64,000 nucleotides of DNA from Acidimicrobiaceae bacterium (GCA_003155915.1 PMFA01000024.1:143035-207034); one strand, 5' to 3'; numbered from the stretch's first letter, positions 27,526 to 37,257 are shown. Translations and numbers: made by a program. The notes: generated by a model not told the origin, from the letters alone.

Positions 27526-30500
27526 TCCTTCGCGACCCAGGCCCTCGCGTCACGGTCGTCGTCGAGCTCGATCGCGGTTCCCTCACCCCAGCCCGGGCCC
27601 GTGATCACTTCGACCGCCAACACCTCACTCGCCAACGTCGCGAATCCGCCGGCGAGGTCGTCGATACCCGTGACGTGAAGCACGATGCGATCGGCGACGT
27701 CGAACCCGGAGTTCTTGCGCAGGTCCTGCACCTGGCGAATGACGTCGCGGAGAAAGCCCCGACGACGTAATTCGTCGGTCAGCGTCAAGTCGAGGGCGAT
27801 GACCTCGCCCCCGTCGCGCGACACGGCGTAGCCGTCTTGTCCCTTCACCCGCAGTTCGATGTCGTCGGAGTTCAACGCGAACGTCCCCGACGAGAGCGTC
27901 ACGCTGATCGATCCACCCGATTCGAGTGTCTCGGCCGCGGCGACGGAGTCCAGCGACGCCAGCGCCGGCCTCAGCTCCTTGACCGCCTCGCCGAGTCGAG
28001 GTCCGACCGAGCGGAAATTCGGCACCAATTCGAAAGTCAACACGTTGGCCAGGTCCGTCGCGTACTCCAGGTGATCGACGTTGAGCTCGTCTTCGACCAC
28101 GCCGGACGGCGGCGTCGAGGAGAGTGACGGCAGGAACACGAGCGCGCGCGCGAGCGGCTGGCGCACTTTCACGCCCGCTTCGGCGCGCGCCGCGCGACCG
28201 AGGGATGTCAAACGCCGGGCCACGGCCATCGACGCTTCGAGCTCGACGTTTCGGCGCTCCGGCTCCCCGAGGGGCCAGTCAGCCAGATGGACCGAGTCCG
28301 TCGCCTCGACGTCGAACAGTTCGGCGTAGAGTCGCTCGGCGACGAACGGACAGAACGGCGCGAGGAGCAACGTCACGCGTCGCAGTACGTCCAACAAGGT
28401 CGCCTGCGCGGCGAGCGAATCCGAACGCGGCGCGTTGGGATCGGTGCGCCAGAAGCGTCGACGCGTTCGCCGCACGTACCAGTTCGACAGGTCGTCGATC
28501 AGTTCGCTCAAGGCGTTCGTAGCACCGAGCGGCTCGTAACCGTCGAGGGCCGTCGTCACGGCGACGGTCACGCTCTCGAGACGAGAGAGGATCCACTGGT
28601 CGATCGCCGCGCGATCCTGCGGCGCCGGAATCTCCGGGTCAGTGGGATCGAAGTTGTTTATCGAGGCGTACAACGTGAAGAAACTGAAGGTGTTCCAGAG
28701 TGTGGCGAGCGTCTCGCGCAGCGAGGCGTCAATGGCGCCGAGGCTGGTGCGCGTGGAGGTCCACGGCGAACCCTGGGAGAACATCCACCAGCGCAGTGGA
28801 TCGGCGCCGCGAGTGTTCAAGACCTCCCACGGATCGATGACGTTGCCGACGGACTTACTCATTTTCTTGCCGTTCTCGTCGACGATGTGACCGAGGCACA
28901 ACACGTGCTCGAACGGCTTGGCGCCAAAGACCAGGGTGTTGACCGCGAGCAGGGTGTAGAACCAGCCGCGCGTCTGATCGATCGCCTCGACGATGAGCTG
29001 CGCCGGGAACTGCATCGCCTCGGCGCTGCCCTCGACGTGGGGATAGCCGACCTGGGCCGCGGGCATCGACCCGGCGTCGAACCAGGCGTCGATGACCGGC
29101 TCGACACGGCGGGCCTCTTTCGCGCACGTTCGACACGGCACGAGCACCTCGTCGATCGCCGGACGGTGCGGGTCGAGGTCGCCGAGGTCGCGTCCGGCGA
29201 GCGCCGAGAGCTCCGCGAGCGAGCCGACGCACGTGAAATGGTCGTCGGGGCAACGCCAGATCGGCAACGGCGTTCCCCAGAAGCGGTCGCGCGACAGCGC
29301 CCAATCGACATTGTTGTCCAGCCAGTTGCCGAAGCGGCCGTCGCGAATGTGCTCCGGATGCCAATCGATGGTCGAGTTCTCGGCAAGCATCTTCTCGCGA
29401 AACTTGCTCGTCGCGACGTACCAGCTGGGTTTGCCCCAGTAGATAAGGACCGTCCCGCAACGCCAGCAGTGCGGCAACGAGTGGTTGTAGTCGAGTCGTC
29501 GTATCAACGTGCCGCGTCGCTCGAGTTCGTCGTTGATGACGGGATTCGCTTCGCGTACGTCGTATCCCTCGAGCCATTTGATCTCGGCCGTGAACTTGCC
29601 GTCCGGTCCCACCGGGTTGAGGGTCGGCAGACCGTGTTCGCGCGCGACCTGACGGTCGATTTCGCCAAAGGCCGGTGCCTGATGGACGAGACCGGTACCT
29701 TCCTCGATCGTCACGTAGTCCGCGAGCACGACGTAACAGGCGTCGACGTCCTCGGGCAACGTCGCGTCCGTGAAGGGACGTTCGTAGTGCACGCCCGCCA
29801 GGGCGCTACCGGGGAACGTCGCGCTCGGCGTGACGCCGGCGCCGAAGACCGACTCGACCAGTTCGGCCGCGACGACGACACCGTCGACGAGCGCGTAGGT
29901 GATCTCGGGATTGACGGCGACCGCCACGTTCGAGAGCAGCGTCCAAGGCGTCGTCGTCCACACGGCGAGGTGCGTCGCGCCGGCCAGATCGTGCTCGTTC
30001 GCGTCGGTGATCACGAGACGGACGTACGCGCTCTCGTCCACTTCGTCGGTGTAGACCTCGGGCTGACCTAACTCGTGGCTGGAGAGGGCCGTACCGCAGC
30101 GCGGGCAGTAGGGAATGACCTTGAGGTCCTCATACAACAGACCGTGTTCGAAGAGCTGTTGGAGGTGCCACCACACCGATTCGACGTAGGCCGGATGGAA
30201 CGTGTAGTACGCGTGCTCCATGTCGGTCCAGTACCCGATGCGCTCGGTGAGCCGCTCGAATTCGCCGACGAAGGTGAGGACCGATTCGCGGCACAGCCGC
30301 GTGAACTCTTCGACGCCGACCTGCTCGACGATCGCCTTCTTGCCCGAGATGCCCAGTTGCTTCTCCACCTGGACCTCGACGGGCAGTCCGTGGGTGTCCC
30401 AACCGGCGCGACGAGCGACGTAGCGGCCCTGCATTGTTTGGTAGCGGCAGAAGAGGTCCTTGTAGACCCGGGCCCACACGTGATGAAGTCCGGGCTTGCC

Positions 30501-30653
30501 ATTGGCCGTGGGCGGACCCTCGTAGAAGACCCACGGCTCGGCGCCTTCGCGGTGCTTCATGGACCTCGTGAAGACGTCATTCGTCCGCCAGCGGGCCAAT
30601 TCGGCTTCTTCGAGAGCCACAAAATCAAGTTCGGCGCTGACGGGGCGAAACAC
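27522..30653 (-). CDS. ileS: Isoleucyl-tRNA synthetase, IleS2 type with altered HIGH motif
   Basis: The gene encodes 1043 residues from GTG 30653 behind AAGGAG. The length fits the long IleS2 (eukaryote-like) group. The order is the Rossmann core with FYEGPPTANG, the editing domain with GWDTHGLP preceding it, KKMSKSVGN, the tRNA-binding anticodon domain and a C-terminal extension. At the HIGH position the protein reads GLHH (residues 55-58), with the first and third residues exchanged. That is the signature described for mupirocin hyper-resistant IleRS2 enzymes. No second ileS is in the window. The TAA overlaps the marR stop, convergently. Confidence 0.95.
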   Translation of the reverse strand: MFRPVSAELDFVALEEAELARWRTNDVFTRSMKHREGAEPWVFYEGPPTANGKPGLHHVWARVYKDLFCRYQTMQGRYVARRAGWDTHGLPVEVQVEKQLGISGKKAIVEQVGVEEFTRLCRESVLTFVGEFERLTERIGYWTDMEHAYYTFHPAYVESVWWHLQQLFEHGLLYEDLKVIPYCPRCGTALSSHELGQPEVYTDEVDESAYVRLVITDANEHDLAGATHLAVWTTTPWTLLSNVAVAVNPEITYALVDGVVVAAELVESVFGAGVTPSATFPGSALAGVHYERPFTDATLPEDVDACYVVLADYVTIEEGTGLVHQAPAFGEIDRQVAREHGLPTLNPVGPDGKFTAEIKWLEGYDVREANPVINDELERRGTLIRRLDYNHSLPHCWRCGTVLIYWGKPSWYVATSKFREKMLAENSTIDWHPEHIRDGRFGNWLDNNVDWALSRDRFWGTPLPIWRCPDDHFTCVGSLAELSALAGRDLGDLDPHRPAIDEVLVPCRTCAKEARRVEPVIDAWFDAGSMPAAQVGYPHVEGSAEAMQFPAQLIVEAIDQTRGWFYTLLAVNTLVFGAKPFEHVLCLGHIVDENGKKMSKSVGNVIDPWEVLNTRGADPLRWWMFSQGSPWTSTRTSLGAIDASLRETLATLWNTFSFFTLYASINNFDPTDPEIPAPQDRAAIDQWILSRLESVTVAVTTALDGYEPLGATNALSELIDDLSNWYVRRTRRRFWRTDPNAPRSDSLAAQATLLDVLRRVTLLLAPFCPFVAERLYAELFDVEATDSVHLADWPLGEPERRNVELEASMAVARRLTSLGRAARAEAGVKVRQPLARALVFLPSLSSTPPSGVVEDELNVDHLEYATDLANVLTFELVPNFRSVGPRLGEAVKELRPALASLDSVAAAETLESGGSISVTLSSGTFALNSDDIELRVKGQDGYAVSRDGGEVIALDLTLTDELRRRGFLRDVIRQVQDLRKNSGFDVADRIVLHVTGIDDLAGGFATLASEVLAVEVITGPGWGEGTAIELDDDRDARAWVAKD

Positions 30654-30726
30654 GAGTCTCCTTCAATGTGTCACCACATCGTACTTAACCGCGAAAGCGC
30701 TTTGAACCGACCTCTACGATGTCCAC

Positions 30727-31200
30727 GTGATTCCCATCACCGTCGAAGCCGAATCCGTTGACACGAACGGCGCACTCGCCATCGTGCACGCGGCGAGCGA
30801 CGAACTCTTACAGCGCTACGGCGGTGACGGCGATAACAAGCACCTCAACGTTGACGAGTTGCGCCCACCGCTCGGGCTCTTCATCGTCGCGCGACACGGC
30901 CGTCACCTCGTGGGTGGCGTCGGACTTCGCTCGATCGCCGACCCCGCTCTCCACTTCGCGGAGGTCAAGCGCCTCTGGGTGCGACCGGACCTACGACGTG
31001 AGGGCATCGGTCTCGCGCTCATGAAAGAGATCGAGTCGCGCGCGAAGGCACTCGGGTACGTGACACTCTTCCTCGAAACCGGGCCAGCCCAGCCCGAGGC
31101 CCTCGCGCTCTATCAGTTGAACGGTTGGATGGGGATCGAGAACTACCCGCCCGGCGCCTTCAGCCATCCGATTGCTCACCGATTCAAAAAGGATCTCTAG
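30727..31200 (+). CDS. GNAT family N-acetyltransferase
   Basis: The gene encodes 157 residues from GTG 30727. A single GNAT domain holds LFIVARHGRHLVGGVGLR, then AEVKRLWVRPDLRREGIGLALMKEIESRA as the acetyl-CoA-binding motif A, and LFLETGPAQPEALALYQLNGW as motif B. The substrate is unknown. TACGAT lies six bases before the GTG and may be a -10 box for a leaderless transcript. The gene ends at a CTAG shared with the stop of the HAD gene on the other strand. Confidence 0.87.
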   Translation: MIPITVEAESVDTNGALAIVHAASDELLQRYGGDGDNKHLNVDELRPPLGLFIVARHGRHLVGGVGLRSIADPALHFAEVKRLWVRPDLRREGIGLALMKEIESRAKALGYVTLFLETGPAQPEALALYQLNGWMGIENYPPGAFSHPIAHRFKKDL

Positions 31201-31856
31201 GCGAACTGTGCGTCGAGCCAGTCCGGCGACAACGCATCGAGCGTGTCGAGAACGAGATCGGCCAGAAGGAATTCGACGTCGGCCCGGTCCTCGGGCGTCG
31301 GCACGGCGACGACACTCATGCTCGCCGCTCGCGCGGCGATGACACCCGCGCCGGAGTCTTCGAAGACCAGACAGCGCGTCGGTTCGATCCCGAGTGAGGC
31401 GGCGGCACTGAGGAACACGCCAGGGTGTGGTTTGCCGTAGGGCTCAAACTCCGCTGAATGAACGGACGCGAAGCGATCCGAGAGATCGAAGTGCGCGAGG
31501 CAGCGCTTGATCAACGCCAACGGCGTGGAACTGGCGAGCGCGACCGGACCACGTTCGCTCGTGAGATCGAGTGCCCGAATCGCACCGGGCAGGAGGCGTC
31601 CTTCCGATTCGACCAGCGATCCGACTCGCTCGAGCAGCATGTCGACGACCGCGTCACCACTCGGTGTTCTCCAGGGATAGCGCGCGAACCAGTAGTCCAC
31701 GACTTCGTTCACGAACACGCCCTTCGTGGACCGGCCCGAACTCTCGTACAGCGGAACACCAAGGGAGCCGAATATTTCGACTTCGGCCTTGTGCCACAAG
31801 ATCTCTGAGTCGATCAATAATCCGTCCATGTCGAACAACGTCGCCGCGATACTCAC
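31197..31856 (-). CDS. HAD superfamily phosphatase (beta-phosphoglucomutase-like)
   Basis: GTG 31856 gives 219 residues. It is chosen because the family begins with the strand IAATLFDMDGLLIDSE. DxDGxLxDSE is motif I with the nucleophile Asp. ALASSTP carries the motif II Ser, KPHPGVF the motif III Lys, and VFEDSGAGVIAARAA motif IV. The helical cap sits after motif I. This is the subfamily I group containing 2-deoxyglucose-6-phosphatase and beta-phosphoglucomutase. The substrate cannot be fixed. It probably acts in the cytosol. Confidence 0.88.
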   Translation of the reverse strand: MSIAATLFDMDGLLIDSEILWHKAEVEIFGSLGVPLYESSGRSTKGVFVNEVVDYWFARYPWRTPSGDAVVDMLLERVGSLVESEGRLLPGAIRALDLTSERGPVALASSTPLALIKRCLAHFDLSDRFASVHSAEFEPYGKPHPGVFLSAAASLGIEPTRCLVFEDSGAGVIAARAASMSVVAVPTPEDRADVEFLLADLVLDTLDALSPDWLDAQFA

Positions 31857-31895
31857 CCGGCAACTTTGGCACACGAGCCACGTAGGGTTGAGCGT

Positions 31896-32825
31896 ATGAC
31901 CAGCGTGCGCCACTTGGAACCGGATGACGTCGCAACGCTCGTTACGCGCGTTGGCGACCGACTGGCTCTCGACGCACACACTCAACCTCTGGTGAACCCC
32001 TCGATTTCCACGCAACTCCTATCGGAGTCCCTGCGCGACGCGGCCGGCGCGACCTGGGTCGCCGAACAGGACGGTGTCATCGTGGGCCACCTCCACGGCG
32101 CGCTGCTGGAGAGCGCAACCTACGGCAACGGCGTGTGGATCGGACCGGACGGCGCCTCGTTCGACTCCACCGATATTCTGAGCGACCTCTACAGCGCGGC
32201 CGGCGCGACGTGGATCGAGCGTGGCGCCCTCGAGCACTACGTCTGGACCATTGACGACATCGCGTCGACGCAACCCTGGTACGAGATGGGTTTCGCGCGC
32301 ATGCACATGCGCGGCGTCCTTCGACTCGATGACCGTGACGATCATCCGCTGCCGGAGGGCTACGCCCTACGACGTGGCGGCGTCGAGGACCTCGACATCG
32401 CGATCGCCCTGGACGATGAACTCGACGCGGTCCAACGCGTGGGACCGAGCTTCGCCATTGGACTCGACCACTCGTCGAAACGCGAGGATTTCTTGGAGAC
32501 CCTCGAAGATCCCGAAGTGCACCACTACATCGTCGAGTTCGGTGGCGACGCCATCGCGCAGTGCATCACCTTTCCGCTCCCGCATCGCCGCGGTTCCTTC
32601 GAGCACACGCTGCACCTGAGCGCGGTCACGGTGAACGCGGCCCATCGACACGCCGGTGTCGGCACCGCCCTGGTCGACGCGGCGCTTCGAAAAGCGCGCG
32701 TCGCCGGCTTCGAGTTCGTGGAGACGAATTGGCGTGTGACCAATCGCCGGGCGAGGAACTACTGGCTGGATTATGGATTCGAAGCGACCTACGTGCGCCT
32801 GCACCGCACGATCGGGCTCGGTTAG
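31896..32825 (+). CDS. GNAT acetyltransferase, two-lobed
   Basis: The gene encodes 309 residues from ATG 31896. An N-terminal lobe (about 1-135) with TWVAEQDGVIVGHLHG and a YEMGFARMHMRG strand resembles a degenerate GNAT fold. The C-terminal lobe (about 150-305) has the acetyl-CoA motif SAVTVNAAHRHAGVGTALVDAALRKA and TNWRVTNRRARNYWLDYGF. Two-domain GNATs of this sort act on small molecules or antibiotics, but no specific substrate is suggested. TAGGGT seven bases before the ATG may be a -10 box for a leaderless message. Its stop overlaps the glutathione peroxidase stop. Confidence 0.8.
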   Translation: MTSVRHLEPDDVATLVTRVGDRLALDAHTQPLVNPSISTQLLSESLRDAAGATWVAEQDGVIVGHLHGALLESATYGNGVWIGPDGASFDSTDILSDLYSAAGATWIERGALEHYVWTIDDIASTQPWYEMGFARMHMRGVLRLDDRDDHPLPEGYALRRGGVEDLDIAIALDDELDAVQRVGPSFAIGLDHSSKREDFLETLEDPEVHHYIVEFGGDAIAQCITFPLPHRRGSFEHTLHLSAVTVNAAHRHAGVGTALVDAALRKARVAGFEFVETNWRVTNRRARNYWLDYGFEATYVRLHRTIGLG

Positions 32826-33304
32826 CCCAGCGCGGTTTCGATTGCCCCTACGAGGACCGGGTCGTCCGGCGTCACCGTGGGCGAGAAACGCTGCACCGAG
32901 GCGTCGGGACCAATCAGGAACTTCTCGAAGTTCCATCGGACGTCACCGGTGTAGCCCTCGGCGTCGGCCGTCTGATTCAACTCGGCGTAGATCGGACTCT
33001 GGTCCTCACCGTTGACGTCGATCTTCTCGAAGAGCGGGAACGTCACGCCGTAGGTCGTTGAGCAGAACGTCTGGATCTCCTCGGCGGTGCCGGGCTCTTG
33101 TCCGGCGAACTGATTGCAGGGAAACCCGACCACGCTGAAGCCGCGCGGCTCGTAGGTCTTTTGCAACTGCTCGAGTCCTTCGTACTGCGGCGTCAAGCCG
33201 CACTTGGAAGCCACGTTGACGACGAGGACGGTCTTGCCCTCATAGGGCGCCAACGAACTCGCTTCGCCGTCCAGGGTGTGGATAGGGATGTCATAAATGG
33301 TCAT
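32822..33304 (-). CDS. Glutathione peroxidase family protein
   Basis: A thioredoxin-fold peroxidase that reduces hydroperoxides. It has 160 residues. The catalytic set is complete: Cys35 in NVASKCGLTPQ, Gln69 in FPCNQFAGQEPG, and Trp124-Asn125 in RWNFEKFL. As a Cys enzyme, and since actinobacteria usually lack glutathione, it more likely takes electrons from thioredoxin. The second Cys (FCSTTYG region) may be the resolving residue. No signal peptide is present. It is convergent with the GNAT gene. Confidence 0.93.
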   Translation of the reverse strand: MTIYDIPIHTLDGEASSLAPYEGKTVLVVNVASKCGLTPQYEGLEQLQKTYEPRGFSVVGFPCNQFAGQEPGTAEEIQTFCSTTYGVTFPLFEKIDVNGEDQSPIYAELNQTADAEGYTGDVRWNFEKFLIGPDASVQRFSPTVTPDDPVLVGAIETALG

Positions 33305-33356
33305 TCCGCGACACTAACGGTCGGTCGTGTAACGCGGCGCGTCGTAGGCTGCACGG

Positions 33357-34307
33357 GTGCGCTGCGTCGTCATCCACGATGGGAACCTCGAACTCCAAGA
33401 GCGCGAGACCCCCAATCCCGGCCCCCACGACGTCGTCGTCGCGGTCCGCGGTGCCGGGATCAACGCGGCCGACCTCATGCAGCGCGACGGCCACTACCCC
33501 GCCCCCGAGGGCTGGCCCGCGGACGTGCCCGGTATGGAACTCGCCGGTGTCGTGAGTGCCGTCGGTGAACGGGTACACGAACCGCTCCTCGGGCGAAGAG
33601 TCTGCGCCATCGTTGGTGGCGGCGCCCAGGCGACCCACTGTCTCGTACCGAGTGAACATCTGCTCTTCGTCCCGGATCACGTCAGTTGGGATCAGGCGGG
33701 AGGATTTCCCGAAGCCTTCACAACCGCCCACGACGCGCTCGTGACCCAGGCTCATCTGGATGCCGGCGAACGAGTCTTGATATCCGGCTCGACCGGCGGG
33801 GTCGGCATCGCCGCGGTCCAGATCGCGCACGCGTTGGGCGCGCACGTGATTGCCGTCACGCGAACGAGCGAGCACCACGAACGACTTCGCGAGTGCGGCG
33901 CCGACGAGACCGTCACACTCGATCAAGTCGCCGAGATCGGACGCGTTGACGTCATCCTCGAGCTCGTCGGTGCTGCACACTTGGGCGTCGCTCAGGGACT
34001 GCTCAATCCCTTCGCGCGTGTCGTGGTCATTGGCATCTCGGGGGGCGGCAGCCGCGTCGACATCGATCTTCGAGCGTTCATGGGTACTCGTTCGACGCTG
34101 ACCGGTTCGACCCTTCGCTCGCGGTCGCGTAAGGAAAAAGGTGAAGTCGCCGATCGAGTCAGTCAGACGCTCATCCCGAGGTGGCGTACGGGCGAGGTGC
34201 ACGTGCCCGTGGCGCAGAGTTTCGCCCTGGAGGAGGTGGCCCGGGCCTACGAGTTCTTCGCGCAGCCGGGCAAGTTCGGCAAGGTCGTTTTGCAAGTCGA
34301 AGAGTAA
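33357..34307 (+). CDS. NADPH:quinone oxidoreductase-like MDR protein
   Basis: The gene encodes 316 residues from GTG 33357. The N-terminal GroES-like domain has VVAVRGAGINAADLMQRDG and PGMELAGVVSAVG. The Rossmann domain has LISGSTGGVGIAAVQIAHALGA. The zinc ligands of true alcohol dehydrogenases are absent, which is the quinone reductase (PIG3/QOR) group. The tail EVARAYEFFAQPGKFGKVVL is typical. It reduces quinones or activated alkenes with NADPH. A DUF5522 gene follows 19 bases later and may be cotranscribed. Confidence 0.9.
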   Translation: MRCVVIHDGNLELQERETPNPGPHDVVVAVRGAGINAADLMQRDGHYPAPEGWPADVPGMELAGVVSAVGERVHEPLLGRRVCAIVGGGAQATHCLVPSEHLLFVPDHVSWDQAGGFPEAFTTAHDALVTQAHLDAGERVLISGSTGGVGIAAVQIAHALGAHVIAVTRTSEHHERLRECGADETVTLDQVAEIGRVDVILELVGAAHLGVAQGLLNPFARVVVIGISGGGSRVDIDLRAFMGTRSTLTGSTLRSRSRKEKGEVADRVSQTLIPRWRTGEVHVPVAQSFALEEVARAYEFFAQPGKFGKVVLQVEE

Positions 34308-34326
34308 CCACCGTTAGTTTGGCACG

Positions 34327-34548
34327 GTGAGTACTTCGGTCCCTCGACCGCACCCGAGTCGATGTGACCCGTCTCGTGCGGACTACGACGCGATTCTCGC
34401 GGCCCACGAGGCCGCGACGATCGCCGGTGAGCCGACGTACCGCGATCCATCCTCGGGCCTCATGGTCCTCACCGCTGCCACGCACCTCGCGCGCGGAACT
34501 TGTTGTGAGAGCGGCTGTCGCCACTGTCCCTACGTCGAGGCTGGGTAG
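34327..34548 (+). CDS. DUF5522 family small Cys-rich protein
   Basis: The gene encodes 73 residues from GTG 34327. The conserved end, RGTCCESGCRHCPYV, is the DUF5522 hallmark with four closely spaced cysteines that may hold a metal. Upstream are YRDPSSGLMVLTAATHLA. The function is unknown. It lies just behind the quinone oxidoreductase gene. Its 3' end overlaps the end of the convergent DHA2 gene by 19 bases. Confidence 0.8.
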   Translation: MSTSVPRPHPSRCDPSRADYDAILAAHEAATIAGEPTYRDPSSGLMVLTAATHLARGTCCESGCRHCPYVEAG

Positions 34549-36068
34549 ACCTCGGGCGCCGTCCCGTCGTGTTGACCGAGATGGTGCCGGTCGATATTGA
34601 CGAGAAAGAAGAAGTGGAGTGCGGCCAGGAAGAGCATCAGGGCACCGAATCGGAACGCATCGTCGTAGCCGTGGACATGAGACTGCGCAGTCAAGAGCAA
34701 CTTCGCGCTCTTCGTCAAGGGTGGATGAAAATGACTATTGAACGCCACCAAAAACGCGGTGCCACTCGAGACGACGATGGTGTTGGCGATCGCCGTGCCG
34801 AAGGAACCGCCGATCTGTTGAGACGTCGTCAGGACCGCGGACGCGGCGCCGGTGTCCTCGGGTCGCACGTTGAATAGCGCCGTCGAGGCGATCGACACGA
34901 AGGCGATACCCAGTCCGAGACTGGTGACGATCATGGCCGGCATCACGGCCGAGACGTACGAACTGTCGACCCTAATGAACGAGAGATAGAGCATCCCGAA
35001 GGCCGCCATCAGGTTGCCGACCGTCGCGAGTGGTCGCGGCCCGACCTTCGGGAGCCACTGACTGGTCAGCCCCGCCGCGAGGATGATGCCGATCGAGAAC
35101 GGCATGAACAAGAGACCCGTCTTGACGGCCGAGTAATGCTCGACATCCTGGAAGTAGAAGGTCATGAACAAGAACATCCCGAAGAGTCCGAGCCCAACGA
35201 ACAGTTGGGCGAGGAACGCGCCGGCGCGCACGCGATCGGTGATCAAGCGCAGCGGCAGTAACGGCTCCTTGATCCGACTCTCAATGACGAAGAAGACGGC
35301 GAGCAAGAGGGCACCGAGGACCAGATACGGCCACGCACTCGTCGAACTCCATCCGTCGGTCGAGGCCTGGGAGACACCGAAGACGACGCTCAACATACCG
35401 GCCGTCGCCGTCAGAGCGCCCGGGATGTCGTAGTTCGAATGGCCTTCGACTTTGGACTCGCGAACGTTCGGCACCGCGAGTGAGAACGCGATGATGGCCA
35501 TGGGCGTGTTGACGAAGAGACACCAGCGCCAGGAGAAGTACTGCGTCAACAGACCCCCCGCGATCAGGCCAATCGCACCTCCGACCCCGGCGAGTGCGCC
35601 GTAGACGCCGAAGGCCTTGGCCCGTTCTTTGGAGTCGGTGAACGTCACTGAAATGAGCGACAGCGCCGCCGGCGCGAGCAAGGCCCCGAAGAGCCCCTGC
35701 AGCGCACGCGCCCCGAAGAGCCACTGTTGATTCTGGGCGAAGCCTCCGAGCAACGAGGCTCCCGCGAAGCCGAGCAGCCCGATGAGGAACGACTTCTTGC
35801 GACCCATGTAGTCGCCGATTCGTCCCCCGAGCAAGAGGAACCCACCGAAGGTCAAGGTGTAGGCGGTGATCGCCCACTGGTAATTCTTCTGCGCGATGGC
35901 CAGTCCCCCGAGCGCCTTCGGGAGCGACGCGTGCGGGAGCGCAATGTTGACGATCGAGGCGTCGAGGATCACCATCAACTGCGCGATACCGATCACGACC
36001 AGAGCAAACCAACGTCGCGGATCGGGCGTTTCGGCGTGAACGACGTGACTGACCGAAGCGTCCGACAT
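34530..36068 (-). CDS. MFS transporter, DHA2 family, 14-TM
   Basis: The gene encodes 512 residues. The first helix carries LMVILDASIVNIALP, the DHA2 hallmark with its conserved Asp. The loop motif is GGRIGDYMGRKKSFL, and motif C-like GALAGVGGAIGLIAGG is in the fifth helix. Fourteen segments can be placed. This layout is that of proton-driven exporters of drugs or organic cations. The substrate is unknown, and no TetR gene is adjacent. The gene appears monocistronic. Confidence 0.88.
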   Translation of the reverse strand: MSDASVSHVVHAETPDPRRWFALVVIGIAQLMVILDASIVNIALPHASLPKALGGLAIAQKNYQWAITAYTLTFGGFLLLGGRIGDYMGRKKSFLIGLLGFAGASLLGGFAQNQQWLFGARALQGLFGALLAPAALSLISVTFTDSKERAKAFGVYGALAGVGGAIGLIAGGLLTQYFSWRWCLFVNTPMAIIAFSLAVPNVRESKVEGHSNYDIPGALTATAGMLSVVFGVSQASTDGWSSTSAWPYLVLGALLLAVFFVIESRIKEPLLPLRLITDRVRAGAFLAQLFVGLGLFGMFLFMTFYFQDVEHYSAVKTGLLFMPFSIGIILAAGLTSQWLPKVGPRPLATVGNLMAAFGMLYLSFIRVDSSYVSAVMPAMIVTSLGLGIAFVSIASTALFNVRPEDTGAASAVLTTSQQIGGSFGTAIANTIVVSSGTAFLVAFNSHFHPPLTKSAKLLLTAQSHVHGYDDAFRFGALMLFLAALHFFFLVNIDRHHLGQHDGTAPEVYPAST

Positions 36069-36138
36069 TAATCCCCCCGTGAAACGTTAGAAGCAAGAGT
36101 CCCTGATACGACCACAACGCCGGTCGGGCCGTCGCCGA

Positions 36139-37257
36139 TTACAGCAGCGAGCGTAGTGGACTGAAGGCCACGCCGAGGGATTCGGCCACCGGTCCGTAGG
36201 TGACGGCACCTTCGACCACGTTGACGCCTTCGGCGAGTGCGTCGTCGGCCACCACGGCCTCGCGCCAACCGTGACGCGCGAGTTCCATCGCGTAGGGCAA
36301 CGTGGCGTTGGCGAGCGCGTAGGTCGACGTGTACGGAAACGCGCCCGGCATGTTCGCGACGCAGTAGAAAATCGAGCCGTTGACCTCGAAGACCGGGTCC
36401 GAGTGCGTCGTCGGATGGGTCGCTTCGAAGCAACCACCCTGGTCGACCGAGATGTCGACCAACACCGAACCGGGTCGCATCCGCGCCACGAGTTCGTTGC
36501 TCACGAGTTTGGGCGCCTTGGCTCCGACGACCAACACGGCACCGATGACGATGTCGGCGTCGAGACAGGCGTCTTCGAGCGCGAGGGTCGAGGACGCAAT
36601 CGTCTGCACCCGTCCGTCGAAATGAATGTCGACTTGACGCAGTCGCTCGAGATTGCGGTCCAGGATCTTCACGTTCGCGTGTAGCCCGGCGGCCATCGTC
36701 GCGGCCGCGAGTCCCGAGACACCGGCGCCGATCACGACGACGTTGGCCGGCGCGACACCGGGCACGCCGCTGATCAGTGTCCCGTGTCCCCCACCCGGTC
36801 GCATCAGATGATGCGCGGCCATCAGTGGCGCCATCCGGCCGGCCACCTCACTCATGGGCGTGAGCAGTGGCAGCGAATTGTCACGCAACCGCACCGTCTC
36901 GTAGGCAATGGCGACATTGTTCGCCGCGACGAGCGCGTCAGTGCATTCGCGCGAAGCGGCGAGGTGCAGGTACGTGAAGAGCACCTGATTCTTGTGCGCG
37001 GCGAGGCGATGGTATTCCGGCGCGACCGGTTCCTTCACTTTCATCAACAGATCGCTCTCGGCCCAGACGTCATCGGCCGACTCGACGATGGTCGCTCCGT
37101 TGGCGACGTAGTCGGCGTCAACGATCGAGGAGCCGACGCCGGCGCCTCGTTCGATGAGTACTCGGTGACCGGCACCGGTTAGCTCACGAGCGCCCGCGGG
37201 CGTCAGCGCCACGCGGTACTCGTCGGTCTTGATCTCTTTTGGTACGCCGATGATCAT
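36139..37257 (-). CDS. ald: Alanine dehydrogenase
   Basis: Reversible NAD-dependent deamination of L-alanine to pyruvate and ammonia. It has 372 residues with AGGGTGATCAACG before the ATG. Pyruvate-binding Arg15 and Lys75 are in YRVALTP and LLMKVKEP, and the catalytic His is in TYLHLA. The NAD fold has VVIGAGVSGLAAATMAAGL, and DISVDQGG holds the catalytic Asp. It is encoded just downstream of the polyamine transporter on the same strand. It could recover pyruvate from the alanine made by the aminotransferase at 43.9 kb. Confidence 0.95.
   Translation of the reverse strand: MIIGVPKEIKTDEYRVALTPAGARELTGAGHRVLIERGAGVGSSIVDADYVANGATIVESADDVWAESDLLMKVKEPVAPEYHRLAAHKNQVLFTYLHLAASRECTDALVAANNVAIAYETVRLRDNSLPLLTPMSEVAGRMAPLMAAHHLMRPGGGHGTLISGVPGVAPANVVVIGAGVSGLAAATMAAGLHANVKILDRNLERLRQVDIHFDGRVQTIASSTLALEDACLDADIVIGAVLVVGAKAPKLVSNELVARMRPGSVLVDISVDQGGCFEATHPTTHSDPVFEVNGSIFYCVANMPGAFPYTSTYALANATLPYAMELARHGWREAVVADDALAEGVNVVEGAVTYGPVAESLGVAFSPLRSLL

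Noticed and set aside
28287-30071. 594-codon plus-strand frame opposite ileS
   Set aside because: Arg-, Asp- and Val-rich low-complexity translation, fully inside ileS, no motif.
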